Source: Campylobacterota bacterium (GTDB lineage: Bacteria > Campylobacterota > Campylobacteria > Campylobacterales > Sulfurovaceae). From it: a stretch of DNA of 10,186 bases. The notes below the pieces were generated by a model. The model saw only the letters and a program-made list of their open reading frames with translations, was not told the DNA's origin and did no database searches. Within the stretch, counting starts at the first letter, position 1; every line of letters starts with the position of its first letter. The position numbers were made by a program, and so were the translations under genes. Below, in pieces: positions 1 to 6,691 of this stretch. The DNA is taken from assembly GCA_011330645.1 (NCBI GenBank), contig DRQB01000032.1, positions 1 through 10,186 on the forward strand. The letters run 5' to 3'.

Positions 1-742
1 CATTAGGCATGATTTGTAGTTGTTTAAGACGCTCTACATTGTCCTTTTCTCCATAAAATGTCACCGTATAAAAGTCATTCTCACCTTTGATGAAGCCAAT
101 AGGCATATCACGATTGAGTGTGCCTATGGCTTTGGCAATGGTTTCAAAATTGACATGGTAGGTCTTTGCTTTGAAAGGATCTACTTCTATGTTAATCGCA
201 CTTTCATAGCCACCAAAGACTTCCACGTTCCCTATGGCTTTGTTACTCAAAAGGTGTGGCTTTATGAAACTGTCTGATATCTTACGAATATCTGCCAAGG
301 TCACATTTTTATTTTTAGGACTTAGGGCTATCACATCTACAGGAAGCGTAAAGTCTCCTGCAGTATATATGGCAGGGTTGGTACCATTGGGTAGTTTCGC
401 TTTTGCGATACTCAAAGCATTCGCCACATCAACTGCCGCTGCATTGAGTCCTTTTTTGTAATCAAACTCTGCTTTTACGATGGAGTAGTTTGCTACATTC
501 ACGGAGCTTACATCGCTCACAAGCCCCAAACGGGAAATCTCTTGCTCGATAGGCTTGGAAACAGTCGAGGCTGCCACCTGTGCAGTGGCTCCTGGTACAT
601 TGGTAATCACGATAACCTGTGGTGGGTTTGCATCTGGAAACAAGTTTTTAGGCAAAGTAATCAGTGCGATAATCCCCATGATAAAAAAGGCTGCTATGAG
701 CGAATAAAGCACATAGGGTCTCTTGTAAAAAAATTCAAACAT
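1..742 (-). CDS. RND-family efflux pump inner-membrane subunit, N-terminal part (runs off left edge)
   Basis: The minus-strand frame starting with ATG at 742 stays open for 247 codons to the window edge, so only the N-terminal quarter or so of a roughly 1000-residue protein is present. A short cytoplasmic start (MFEFFYKRPYVLYS) is followed by a first membrane helix at about residues 11-30. Then comes the RND-type periplasmic entry LPKNLFPDANPPQV and the conserved stretch around PGATAQ and SKPIEQEI, corresponding to the start of the porter domain of AcrB/MdtB-like pumps. These pumps use proton motive force to push substrates into a TolC channel through a periplasmic adaptor. It is the last visible gene of the tetR-tolC-adaptor-pump operon, 4 bases after the adaptor stop. 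A clear AAGGAG lies 7 bases before the ATG, inside the end of the adaptor gene. Family membership is near certain; the substrate (drug, solvent, metal) cannot be read from this fragment. Confidence 0.93.
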   Translation of the reverse strand, partial: MFEFFYKRPYVLYSLIAAFFIMGIIALITLPKNLFPDANPPQVIVITNVPGATAQVAASTVSKPIEQEISRLGLVSDVSSVNVANYSIVKAEFDYKKGLNAAAVDVANALSIAKAKLPNGTNPAIYTAGDFTLPVDVIALSPKNKNVTLADIRKISDSFIKPHLLSNKAIGNVEVFGGYESAINIEVDPFKAKTYHVNFETIAKAIGTLNRDMPIGFIKGENDFYTVTFYGEKDNVERLKQLQIMPN

Positions 743-746
743 CTTT

Positions 747-1757
747 CTACTCCTTTACTTTAAGTGCATAACCACTGGTAAGTTTGAGCAAAATATCTGG
801 CTTAGCAAGTACAATCTTCTGATCTGACAAATCATCTGCTACGACCAGACCCTGCTGGGCACTTTGAAGTACCGTCACTTTTCTAGGTATAGCATGTGTA
901 CCGTTCACCTCTAACACTTCACTGTTTCCTTCACGATTCAAAATAGCATCAAAAGGCAGTAACACACCTTGCCCTTCAAAGATAACCACTTCCACCTCTA
1001 CACGCTCACCAGAAGTAAGTCCTTTGGCTTCATCGACATAGGCTTTAAACTCATTTAGTCCATGATAGGTACTGTTTAGTGCATGTAAGTCATACTCTTT
1101 GCCTCCATACATCACAGCTTTTGGTGTCACGTTTTCTGGTGTACGTACAAGTAGACTAAAACCTTTTTGTGCACTTATCTGCACCATAGGTTTCCCTGGC
1201 ATTGTCACATCTCCTACAGCAGAGGATACTTTGGTCACAATACCATCTATGGGTGAGATGAGTGTGGCATAACTCAATTGATTCTTTAATGCTTTAATCT
1301 TGGCGTTCAGTCCTGCCATTTCACTTTGTTCTTTTTGCAACTGTTCCACAGAAGCACCTTTAACTCTATAGAGTGCCTGTGTACGTTTATGGCTTTTTCT
1401 AAGATTAAGCAATGACACCTTCAATGCATCAATATTTGCAAGGATATCTGTAGTATCAAGCTTGGCAAGTAGCTCTCCTTTTTTCACATGTACCCCACTT
1501 TGTGTCATCTCTAACACACGAGAAGCAATGCGAGAAGAAAGCGTTACATCTGATTCATTCATCCCTACTGCCAGATAGGGTAACGTGAGCTTTACAATAC
1601 TGCTTTTAGGCTGCATTGTTTTTACCACAACTGGGTAAATTTTTGCTACAGGAGAAGATGCTTCTTGGGCTTTTTTATTTTTAAGTGTTTTAATACCTAA
1701 CACAACCAAAACAGCAACGATTAGTAGTGCCAATACAATTTTTAATACTTTTTTCAT
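747..1757 (-). CDS. RND efflux periplasmic adaptor (membrane fusion protein, HlyD/AcrA family)
   Basis: A 336-residue protein with an uncleaved-looking N-terminal membrane anchor (about residues 4-23, after MKKVLK) and no lipobox cysteine, so a transmembrane anchor rather than an AcrA-type lipid anchor is likely. The first half of the lipoyl domain is visible around residues 70-100 (SGVHVKKGELLAKLD). A helical hairpin follows, rich in K, Q and E (about 105-165), shorter than in AcrA. The second half of the lipoyl domain is at about 168-195 (LISPIDGIVTKVSSAVGDVT). Beta-barrel and membrane-proximal strands complete the family layout. The adaptor bridges the inner-membrane pump and the outer-membrane channel encoded on either side. 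Its ATG overlaps the tolC-like stop as ATGA, which indicates translational coupling, and GAAGGA upstream serves as ribosome binding site. The length is on the short side for the family but complete. Substrate unknown. Confidence 0.93.
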   Translation of the reverse strand: MKKVLKIVLALLIVAVLVVLGIKTLKNKKAQEASSPVAKIYPVVVKTMQPKSSIVKLTLPYLAVGMNESDVTLSSRIASRVLEMTQSGVHVKKGELLAKLDTTDILANIDALKVSLLNLRKSHKRTQALYRVKGASVEQLQKEQSEMAGLNAKIKALKNQLSYATLISPIDGIVTKVSSAVGDVTMPGKPMVQISAQKGFSLLVRTPENVTPKAVMYGGKEYDLHALNSTYHGLNEFKAYVDEAKGLTSGERVEVEVVIFEGQGVLLPFDAILNREGNSEVLEVNGTHAIPRKVTVLQSAQQGLVVADDLSDQKIVLAKPDILLKLTSGYALKVKE

Positions 1758-3040
1758 TTTACAATCCTTCTTAAATCATTTCCATAAATTACTGCTAACT
1801 GCGCGATATCCTGCCATTTCTTGGCACGAAAGCTATAGAGATTTGCTTTGGCATTTGCCAAGGCATCTTCATAGCGTAAATACTCCTCTTGCGTGCTCTC
1901 TTCATTTTCTAAAGAGACTTTGGCAATCTTGAGAAGTCTTTCTTGATCACGCACACTTTTTTTAGCCAAAACCATTGAATGTTTCAGAATTTGAATCTCT
2001 TTTCTAAGCTGTTTTGCTTGGACAGTAAGCGTATGCTTGGTTTGGGCATAGGCAGTTTGTTCTTTTAAATATGCCAATTTTGCTTCTTCTGATGCCGTTG
2101 TTTTACTCCTGTCAAAAAGAGGCATACTCACATAGATGCCGGCACTGCCAAAATGTTCATTAACACCTTTACCGTTGTTGTAAGCATCTGCTTGCGAATA
2201 GGTGTAGTTTCCCTTGGTCACGATACTTGGATAGTAAGCTTCAGAAGCCGCTTTCATTCCTCTTTGACTTGCCTTCACTTTGGCATGCAGCGGTTTCAAT
2301 GCAAAGATTTCTCCCCTTCTTACTGCTCGCTTCAATCGTAATGCCACACTTTTTCGTAAATGAATATTGGTGAGTGATTCTATTTTTGATGTGAGTACAT
2401 TGATATTTTGATCAATGTTATTCATCGCAATATCCAAATCGTTAATGTGACTGTTTAGTACATATAGTGCACTTTGAGGTGTTCGTTCTTCCTTCACTTT
2501 CAATTTTGTAATCTTCAAGGTTTCCAAAATAGAATGTTTTTTCGTCTTCAGTGCCTTTTTGAGTGCTTCAAGGTAACGCAACTGTGCCACAGAACCTACT
2601 ACTATAGCTTCACGCTGCAAAAGTCCCAACTTTCGTTTTTCTTTTGCTGCGAGATGCAAAAATTTTGCTTTCTCTTTGAGTGTGTAGATAGACTTGATAA
2701 AGATAGGCCAGGTAAAACTAGCCCCTTCTCGCCATATTTGTTTACTAAAAGGCTGCCCTACCGTTTGGTCTTGTACCATTCCTATGAGTTCATTGGGTGC
2801 GACAGGTAAAATGCCATTTGGACTGTTGTAGATCTCATATCCGGCATGCACATCTACTGTTGGCATCAATTTATCATCAAGTGCCTGTTGGTCGAGGAGA
2901 CTTTTATCTACAGCCAACACATCCAGTCTGTTTTCTGGTCTATGTTTCAAAGCATCCAAGAGTGTTGTAATACTCGTTGCATGTAGTAAATGCCCTGCGA
3001 GCAATACCGATATCCCTACTTTATATAATTTAGACTTCAT
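1754..3040 (-). CDS. TolC-like outer-membrane efflux protein
   Basis: A 428-residue outer-membrane factor with an N-terminal signal peptide (MKSKLYKVGISVLLAGHLL, probable cleavage after HATS). Two similar halves of long amphipathic helices follow, rich in K, E, A and Q, as expected of the TolC coiled-coil tunnel. Two strand-like stretches (YEIYNSPNG early; NYTYSQADAYNNGKG and SAGIYVSMPLFDR in the second half) fit the outer-membrane barrel, the second ending in the typical family pattern of a Pro followed by an aromatic and DR. I place the start at ATG 3040, not the GTG two codons upstream at 3046: the GTG lies within the AAAGGAG ribosome binding site, which stands 5 bases before the ATG. With this start the ATG overlaps the tetR stop as ATGA. 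It gives the RND pump and adaptor downstream their exit duct through the outer membrane. Confidence 0.92.
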   Translation of the reverse strand: MKSKLYKVGISVLLAGHLLHATSITTLLDALKHRPENRLDVLAVDKSLLDQQALDDKLMPTVDVHAGYEIYNSPNGILPVAPNELIGMVQDQTVGQPFSKQIWREGASFTWPIFIKSIYTLKEKAKFLHLAAKEKRKLGLLQREAIVVGSVAQLRYLEALKKALKTKKHSILETLKITKLKVKEERTPQSALYVLNSHINDLDIAMNNIDQNINVLTSKIESLTNIHLRKSVALRLKRAVRRGEIFALKPLHAKVKASQRGMKAASEAYYPSIVTKGNYTYSQADAYNNGKGVNEHFGSAGIYVSMPLFDRSKTTASEEAKLAYLKEQTAYAQTKHTLTVQAKQLRKEIQILKHSMVLAKKSVRDQERLLKIAKVSLENEESTQEEYLRYEDALANAKANLYSFRAKKWQDIAQLAVIYGNDLRRIVK

Positions 3041-3678
3041 TTGCACTCCTTTAACATCTGTTGTATTTTTTTGATGACATAGTCTGCTATTTCATCAATA
3101 TCACACCCTGCACAAGTATCTAGTAAAATATCTTCTTTTTGTGCAGCAGTTTCCCTTAAAGGTTTTGTGGTTACCATCAGGTTGAGTGTACCAATCACCA
3201 TAAAGTACAAAATCATCGGTACAGTATTATGAAAACACCCTTTTTCTTCTCCACGTTTCAATATATCACTAAACAGCGCAAACAATTGTCGCATAGAAGA
3301 AAAGAGCATTTCGGGTACCACCGCACCACTGTCACTGAGTTCTTTTAAAAGCAAAGCAGGTAAATAAGGGTGAGAACAAGCAAAGCGTGCATAGGTACGA
3401 ATAAAACTTTCCAACTCTTCTATGGGTTTGTTGTATTTTTTATTCTCTTCTATTACTGTCTGTTGTATCTCTTCAAGTACCTGTGACATCACTGCTTCAT
3501 AGAGACCTTTTTTATTTTTAAAATAGTAAAAGACCATTGCTTTGTTGAGTCCACATAGTTTTGCCAACTCATCCATGGAAGCGGAGGCATATCCTTTTTG
3601 GGAAAATAGCTGTATCGCACTACTGATAATCAATGCTTTTGATGCTTCTGCATCTCTTTTTTGTATTTTCTTTGACAT
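3037..3678 (-). CDS. TetR/AcrR-family transcriptional regulator, probable repressor of the efflux operon
   Basis: A 213-residue protein with an N-terminal TetR DNA-binding domain: helix 1 around AIQLFSQKGY (21-30), then the helix-turn-helix at about 34-54 (SMDELAKLCGLNKAMVFYYF) followed by KNKKGLYEAV, a near-textbook match to the family. The remainder is an all-helical ligand-binding and dimerisation domain in which I cannot identify a ligand. A CxxC pair (C189, C192) near the C-terminus is noteworthy. It is the first gene of the efflux operon, and its stop overlaps the start of the outer-membrane factor by 4 bases. A 22-bp inverted repeat overlapping a TATAAT box lies 14 bases upstream of its ATG. 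By analogy with AcrR/TtgR-type systems it most likely represses itself and the three pump genes until an effector binds; this role is inferred from position and family. Confidence 0.93.
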   Translation of the reverse strand: MSKKIQKRDAEASKALIISSAIQLFSQKGYASASMDELAKLCGLNKAMVFYYFKNKKGLYEAVMSQVLEEIQQTVIEENKKYNKPIEELESFIRTYARFACSHPYLPALLLKELSDSGAVVPEMLFSSMRQLFALFSDILKRGEEKGCFHNTVPMILYFMVIGTLNLMVTTKPLRETAAQKEDILLDTCAGCDIDEIADYVIKKIQQMLKECK

Positions 3679-3691
3679 AGTATTCCTAAAT

Positions 3692-3713
3692 TAATTAACT
3701 GGTTAGTTAATTA
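3692..3713. promoter_or_regulatory. Probable TetR operator (inverted repeat)
   Basis: TAATTAACT at 3692-3700 and AGTTAATTA at 3705-3713 are exact reverse complements separated by GGTT, giving 9-bp arms. The symmetric site lies 14-35 bases before the tetR start and overlaps the candidate -10 box, the classical geometry for autorepression by a TetR dimer. A further copy of the half-site AATTAACT stands at 3737-3744, 44 bases from the first, without a matching second arm. Assignment to this regulator is by position. Confidence 0.7.
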
Positions 3714-3738
3714 TATATTATGCTTGCTTAATTAAAAA
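3703..3738 (-). promoter_or_regulatory. Candidate promoter of the tetR-efflux operon
   Basis: On the minus strand a perfect TATAAT occupies 3715-3710, with a second, weaker CATAAT at 3722-3717. The region 17 bases upstream (about 3738-3733) is TTTTTA, a poor -35 but acceptable where -35 elements are weak or replaced by T-rich tracts. Transcription would start near 3703, leaving a short leader that contains a modest TAGGA ribosome binding site before ATG 3678. The overlap between the -10 and the inverted repeat supports both calls. Confidence 0.5.
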
Positions 3739-3769
3739 TTAACTTATAGAAAGGGATTCTACAAATTTT

Positions 3770-3859
3770 TTAAAACTTTTTCCAAAAAGAACTGCTAAGC
3801 AATACAAACACAGTATAACATTCCAGTCTACCAATAATCATAGCAATAGAAAAAAAAAA
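3770..3859 (-). other. Slippery T10 tract and out-of-frame C-terminal coding segment of trkH
   Basis: The coding strand carries ten consecutive T at 3859-3850. Downstream, one alternative frame encodes about 26 residues ending in FWKKF and a TAA at 3772-3770. This includes the GRLE motif that TrkH/KtrB proteins conserve in their last membrane helix. The annotated frame instead stops after 12 bases of intact similarity at TAG 3830-3828. Removing one T joins the two parts exactly, with no other change needed, so the break is a single-base insertion inside the homopolymer. Confidence 0.88.
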
Positions 3860-5213
3860 GTTTATCAAAATCATTAAAAAAAGAAAAATTATCAGATGGA
3901 CCAAGCAGTGAGAAACCTGGACCCACATTACCAACTATGGCAAAGGCACCTGAAATGGCACTCATAGCGTCAAACCCTCTTGCATAGATATAGATAGTGA
4001 CGATTCCCACGGTCAACATAAAAAGTGCAAAAAAGCCAAAAGTAGAGGAAAGTATACGTTCTCTTTGTTTCACACCATCAACAAAAACTGAAATAATAGT
4101 ATTGGGATGTAAAATACGTTTAAACTCTGAAAAAAGTGTTTTAAAAATAATGACATAACGTATGACTTTGATACCCCCAGCTGTTGAGCCAGCATTACCA
4201 CCTATAAGCATAGCGATAAAAATCAAAGCAATCGCCAAGTGAGACCAAGTACCATAGTCAATCGTTGCAAACCCCGTCGTGGTCATGACAGATGCAATCG
4301 TAAAAAATGCATGTTTAGAGGCATCATAAAAACTGTCACCACTGATATCTACATGCACAAATGTTAAAGCGATACTCAAAAGTACAAAAAGTGTAAAATA
4401 CCATTTCACTTCTTCTGTTTGATAGCCAGAGGTATCTTTATGATAAAGCTTTAAATGTGCCAAAAAGTTGATACCTGCAAGCATCATGAAAAGTGTTGTC
4501 GTCCAGATAATCCCATCATTGCTAAAATAGCCCAAAGAATTGTTTTTTGTAGAAAATCCGCCTGTAGATATTGTAGAAAAAGCATGATTGATGGCATCAA
4601 ACCACGTCATACCAAAAAATTTCAATAACAACATATCTAAGAGCGTCAATACAAGATAAATACCCCATAAGCTCAATGCAGTATCTTTTATCTTTGGGGT
4701 AAGCTTTTCTAGCTCTATCCCTGTAGATTCTGCCTTAAATAAAGAAAGACTCCCTGTAGGGTTGATCATAGAAATAAGTCCGATACCCAACACAATCACT
4801 CCAAGTCCACCCATCCAATGCATCAAACTTCTATGAAATAAAATAATATGGGGTAAAGACTCAATATCTGTATAAATCGTAGCACCTGTCGTGGTAAAAC
4901 CACTAATTGCCTCAAAAAAGGCAGAAGCAAAAGAGACGTGAGTATAGATATATAGTGGTATAGCTCCTGCTATTCCCAGTAGTATCCACAGTAGATTCAC
5001 TACCAATATACTTTCTTTTATTTTAAGAGATAAATTATGCTTCCTAAGTATAAGCCACACTGAGAGATTTATCAAAAAGAAGAGTGTATCATAGGCTAAA
5101 AATCTAAGATAATTTTCTTGGTATATCACCCCAATCAAAGCATCTAAGACAAAGATGGCAGACACTGTCATACCAATTATAGAGAGTATTTTAATGATAT
5201 TTTTATAATTCAT
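3828..5213 (-). CDS. trkH: Trk-type K+ transporter membrane subunit TrkH, C-terminus frameshifted
   Basis: A potassium channel-like subunit of the SKT superfamily. All four pore loops are visible: SGFTTTGAT near 104-112, STISTGGFST at 213-222, TTTGFATID at 311-319 and GNVGPGFSLLGP at 428-439. The GGNAGSTAGGIKVIR segment (338-352), the intramembrane loop that gates the pore, is also present. As written the frame gives 461 residues and ends in FFYCYDYW, unlike the family. A ten-T run (3859-3850) shifts the frame at about residue 455. With nine T the protein would continue with SIAMIIGRLECYTV and end in FWKKF at 3770, giving 480 residues, the usual size with the conserved GRLE motif. The gene overlaps the trkA stop by 11 bases, so the two are translationally coupled, although the ribosome binding site is weak (GTGGAT). 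Identity is secure; whether this copy is functional is not. Confidence 0.9.
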   Translation of the reverse strand: MNYKNIIKILSIIGMTVSAIFVLDALIGVIYQENYLRFLAYDTLFFLINLSVWLILRKHNLSLKIKESILVVNLLWILLGIAGAIPLYIYTHVSFASAFFEAISGFTTTGATIYTDIESLPHIILFHRSLMHWMGGLGVIVLGIGLISMINPTGSLSLFKAESTGIELEKLTPKIKDTALSLWGIYLVLTLLDMLLLKFFGMTWFDAINHAFSTISTGGFSTKNNSLGYFSNDGIIWTTTLFMMLAGINFLAHLKLYHKDTSGYQTEEVKWYFTLFVLLSIALTFVHVDISGDSFYDASKHAFFTIASVMTTTGFATIDYGTWSHLAIALIFIAMLIGGNAGSTAGGIKVIRYVIIFKTLFSEFKRILHPNTIISVFVDGVKQRERILSSTFGFFALFMLTVGIVTIYIYARGFDAMSAISGAFAIVGNVGPGFSLLGPSDNFSFFNDFDKLFFFYCYDYW

Positions 5214-6519
5214 AAATCCACTGTTTCACTTTTTGATTTTCCTCATCAATGCAAAATGCAAGAATTAAATCATCTTCTTCAAGTGTTATTTTTTCTTTAA
5301 AAGGATATATTTTCTCATCACGTAGATAATAGATTGTAGAATTTTCCACATGAATAGGCTTGATTATCTTATTGATAAGTTTTGATCTTGGAAATATTTT
5401 ACGCATAAAGACTGTTGCCTTTGCACCACAAAAACTTTTTTGTATCACAACACCAGTTGAGCCAATCTCTTCCATAATTTTATTATAGGCACTCATTTTA
5501 GGACCACGCACAACAATAATTCCTAATGCATGCATCAAATTATAATACTCCATTTCATTATTGATAGCAACAACTTTATGAATGCCTTTTTCTTTTGCTT
5601 CTAAACACTTAATAATGTTATATTCGTCATTGTTTGTTGCAGCAATAAAAATATCTGCCTGATCAAGACCTTCTTCTTCAAAAATATCATCCGTACTATA
5701 CTTTGAGTTAATCACACTGGCTTTCCCTGCCAATGCTTCATCTGCTTTTTCACATAAGGCAATATTTTTTTCAACCAATTTTACATCGCGTCCAATTTCT
5801 ACAAGTTCTTTGGCAATAGCAATACCCAATCCTTCTCCACCAAAAACCACACAACGCCGTATTTCTGATCTATTTTCTGGTTCAAGTTCTGTACAAACAT
5901 CGCGGATGTCATCTTCTTTACCAAACAAATATATAAGATCATTAGGTTCTATCTGTATATCATTTTGTGGAATAAAAAATCTCTTATCTCTTTCTATCCC
6001 TGCAATAGTAAAAGGACGCGAAGATGTCAATACAAAGGGGGTAATATCTTTTGATACACGTATCGAAATGAGTCTATTTTCAGTATATTTAAAAAATTTG
6101 ACATTATTTGCTTTTGGATAATTTAATAAAGAAGCCACAGCAGATGAAGAAAGTTTTGTAGGAAAAATAATTTTATCAATATCAAGTTTATCTCTGATAA
6201 TTTCTTCTGCAAAAATATGTTTTTGTAAACGTATAAATTTTCGTCGGATATGTAAAATAGCATCTGCCATAAGAGAAGCAATAAGATTAACATTATCAAC
6301 ATCTGCCACCGCAATAAAAAGATCTATTTCTTTTTCTATAAAATTTTGATAAATATTAGAATCTTCCAAATCCCCACAAATGGTTAATACATCTAAATTT
6401 TCTTGAATACGATATAATGCTTCACTATTTTTATCAATTATCGTAATCTGGTGTCCTATAGAGAGCGTTTTCGCAAGATTATATCCTACTTTCCCCGCAC
6501 CAGCAATAATAATATTCAT
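5203..6519 (-). CDS. trkA: Trk system K+ uptake regulatory subunit TrkA (NAD-binding, tandem RCK)
   Basis: A 438-residue cytoplasmic protein with two RCK units in tandem. The first Rossmann fold begins at residue 1 with GAGKVG (7-12) and the acidic residue D29 that binds the ribose of NAD(H). A TrkA-C-like segment follows at about 140-210. The second fold starts at RRCVVFGGEGLG (221-232) with E250 in the equivalent acidic position, and a second TrkA-C-like segment runs to the end. The length is close to the usual 450-460 residues. TrkA forms a ring under TrkH and links K+ uptake to nucleotide state. It precedes and overlaps trkH by 11 bases, so the subunits are made together. The start has AAGGGAT 8 bases upstream. 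Both nucleotide-binding motifs are intact, so TrkA itself shows no sign of decay although its partner is frameshifted. Confidence 0.95.
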   Translation of the reverse strand: MNIIIAGAGKVGYNLAKTLSIGHQITIIDKNSEALYRIQENLDVLTICGDLEDSNIYQNFIEKEIDLFIAVADVDNVNLIASLMADAILHIRRKFIRLQKHIFAEEIIRDKLDIDKIIFPTKLSSSAVASLLNYPKANNVKFFKYTENRLISIRVSKDITPFVLTSSRPFTIAGIERDKRFFIPQNDIQIEPNDLIYLFGKEDDIRDVCTELEPENRSEIRRCVVFGGEGLGIAIAKELVEIGRDVKLVEKNIALCEKADEALAGKASVINSKYSTDDIFEEEGLDQADIFIAATNNDEYNIIKCLEAKEKGIHKVVAINNEMEYYNLMHALGIIVVRGPKMSAYNKIMEEIGSTGVVIQKSFCGAKATVFMRKIFPRSKLINKIIKPIHVENSTIYYLRDEKIYPFKEKITLEEDDLILAFCIDEENQKVKQWIYEL

Positions 6520-6653
6520 TTATAATATCCCTTGTAAATAAGCTATTTGAACAAGAACTAATTTATTTTCGCATACAGATGATAAAAGGCTAATTAAATA
6601 TAGAAAAGTTAAAACAAAATATGTAAATTGTCAGAAGAAAGAGAGAAGTGTTT

Positions 6654-6687
6654 GCTTCTATGATAAAGCGTATTTATCATAGAAAGC
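6654..6687 (-). terminator. Hairpin after pckA, probable transcription end or mRNA-stabilising structure
   Basis: GCTTCTATGATAAA at 6654-6667 pairs with TTTATCATAGAAAGC at 6673-6687 apart from one bulged A, around a 5-base loop. It begins 4 bases after the pckA stop. On the minus strand it is followed by a pyrimidine-rich stretch (ACACTTCTCTCTTTCTTC) and not a pure T-run, so as an intrinsic terminator it is imperfect. Position, right after pckA and before the trkA leader, supports a 3'-end role. Confidence 0.6.
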
Positions 6688-6691
6688 TAGT

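Noticed and set aside
20..763. Three short plus-strand frames at the left edge
   Set aside because: They are antisense to an intact RND pump frame on the minus strand and show no protein-like motifs.
3714..3769. Terminator for trkH in the gap before tetR
   Set aside because: Only an AT-only dyad (TTAATT/AATTAA with a 3-base loop) is present, with no G/C in the stem; it is too weak to call, and trkAH may read through.
6123..6314. 63-codon minus-strand frame inside trkA
   Set aside because: It is a +1/-1 shadow of an intact trkA reading frame, Leu-rich only because of the AT-rich codons beneath it.
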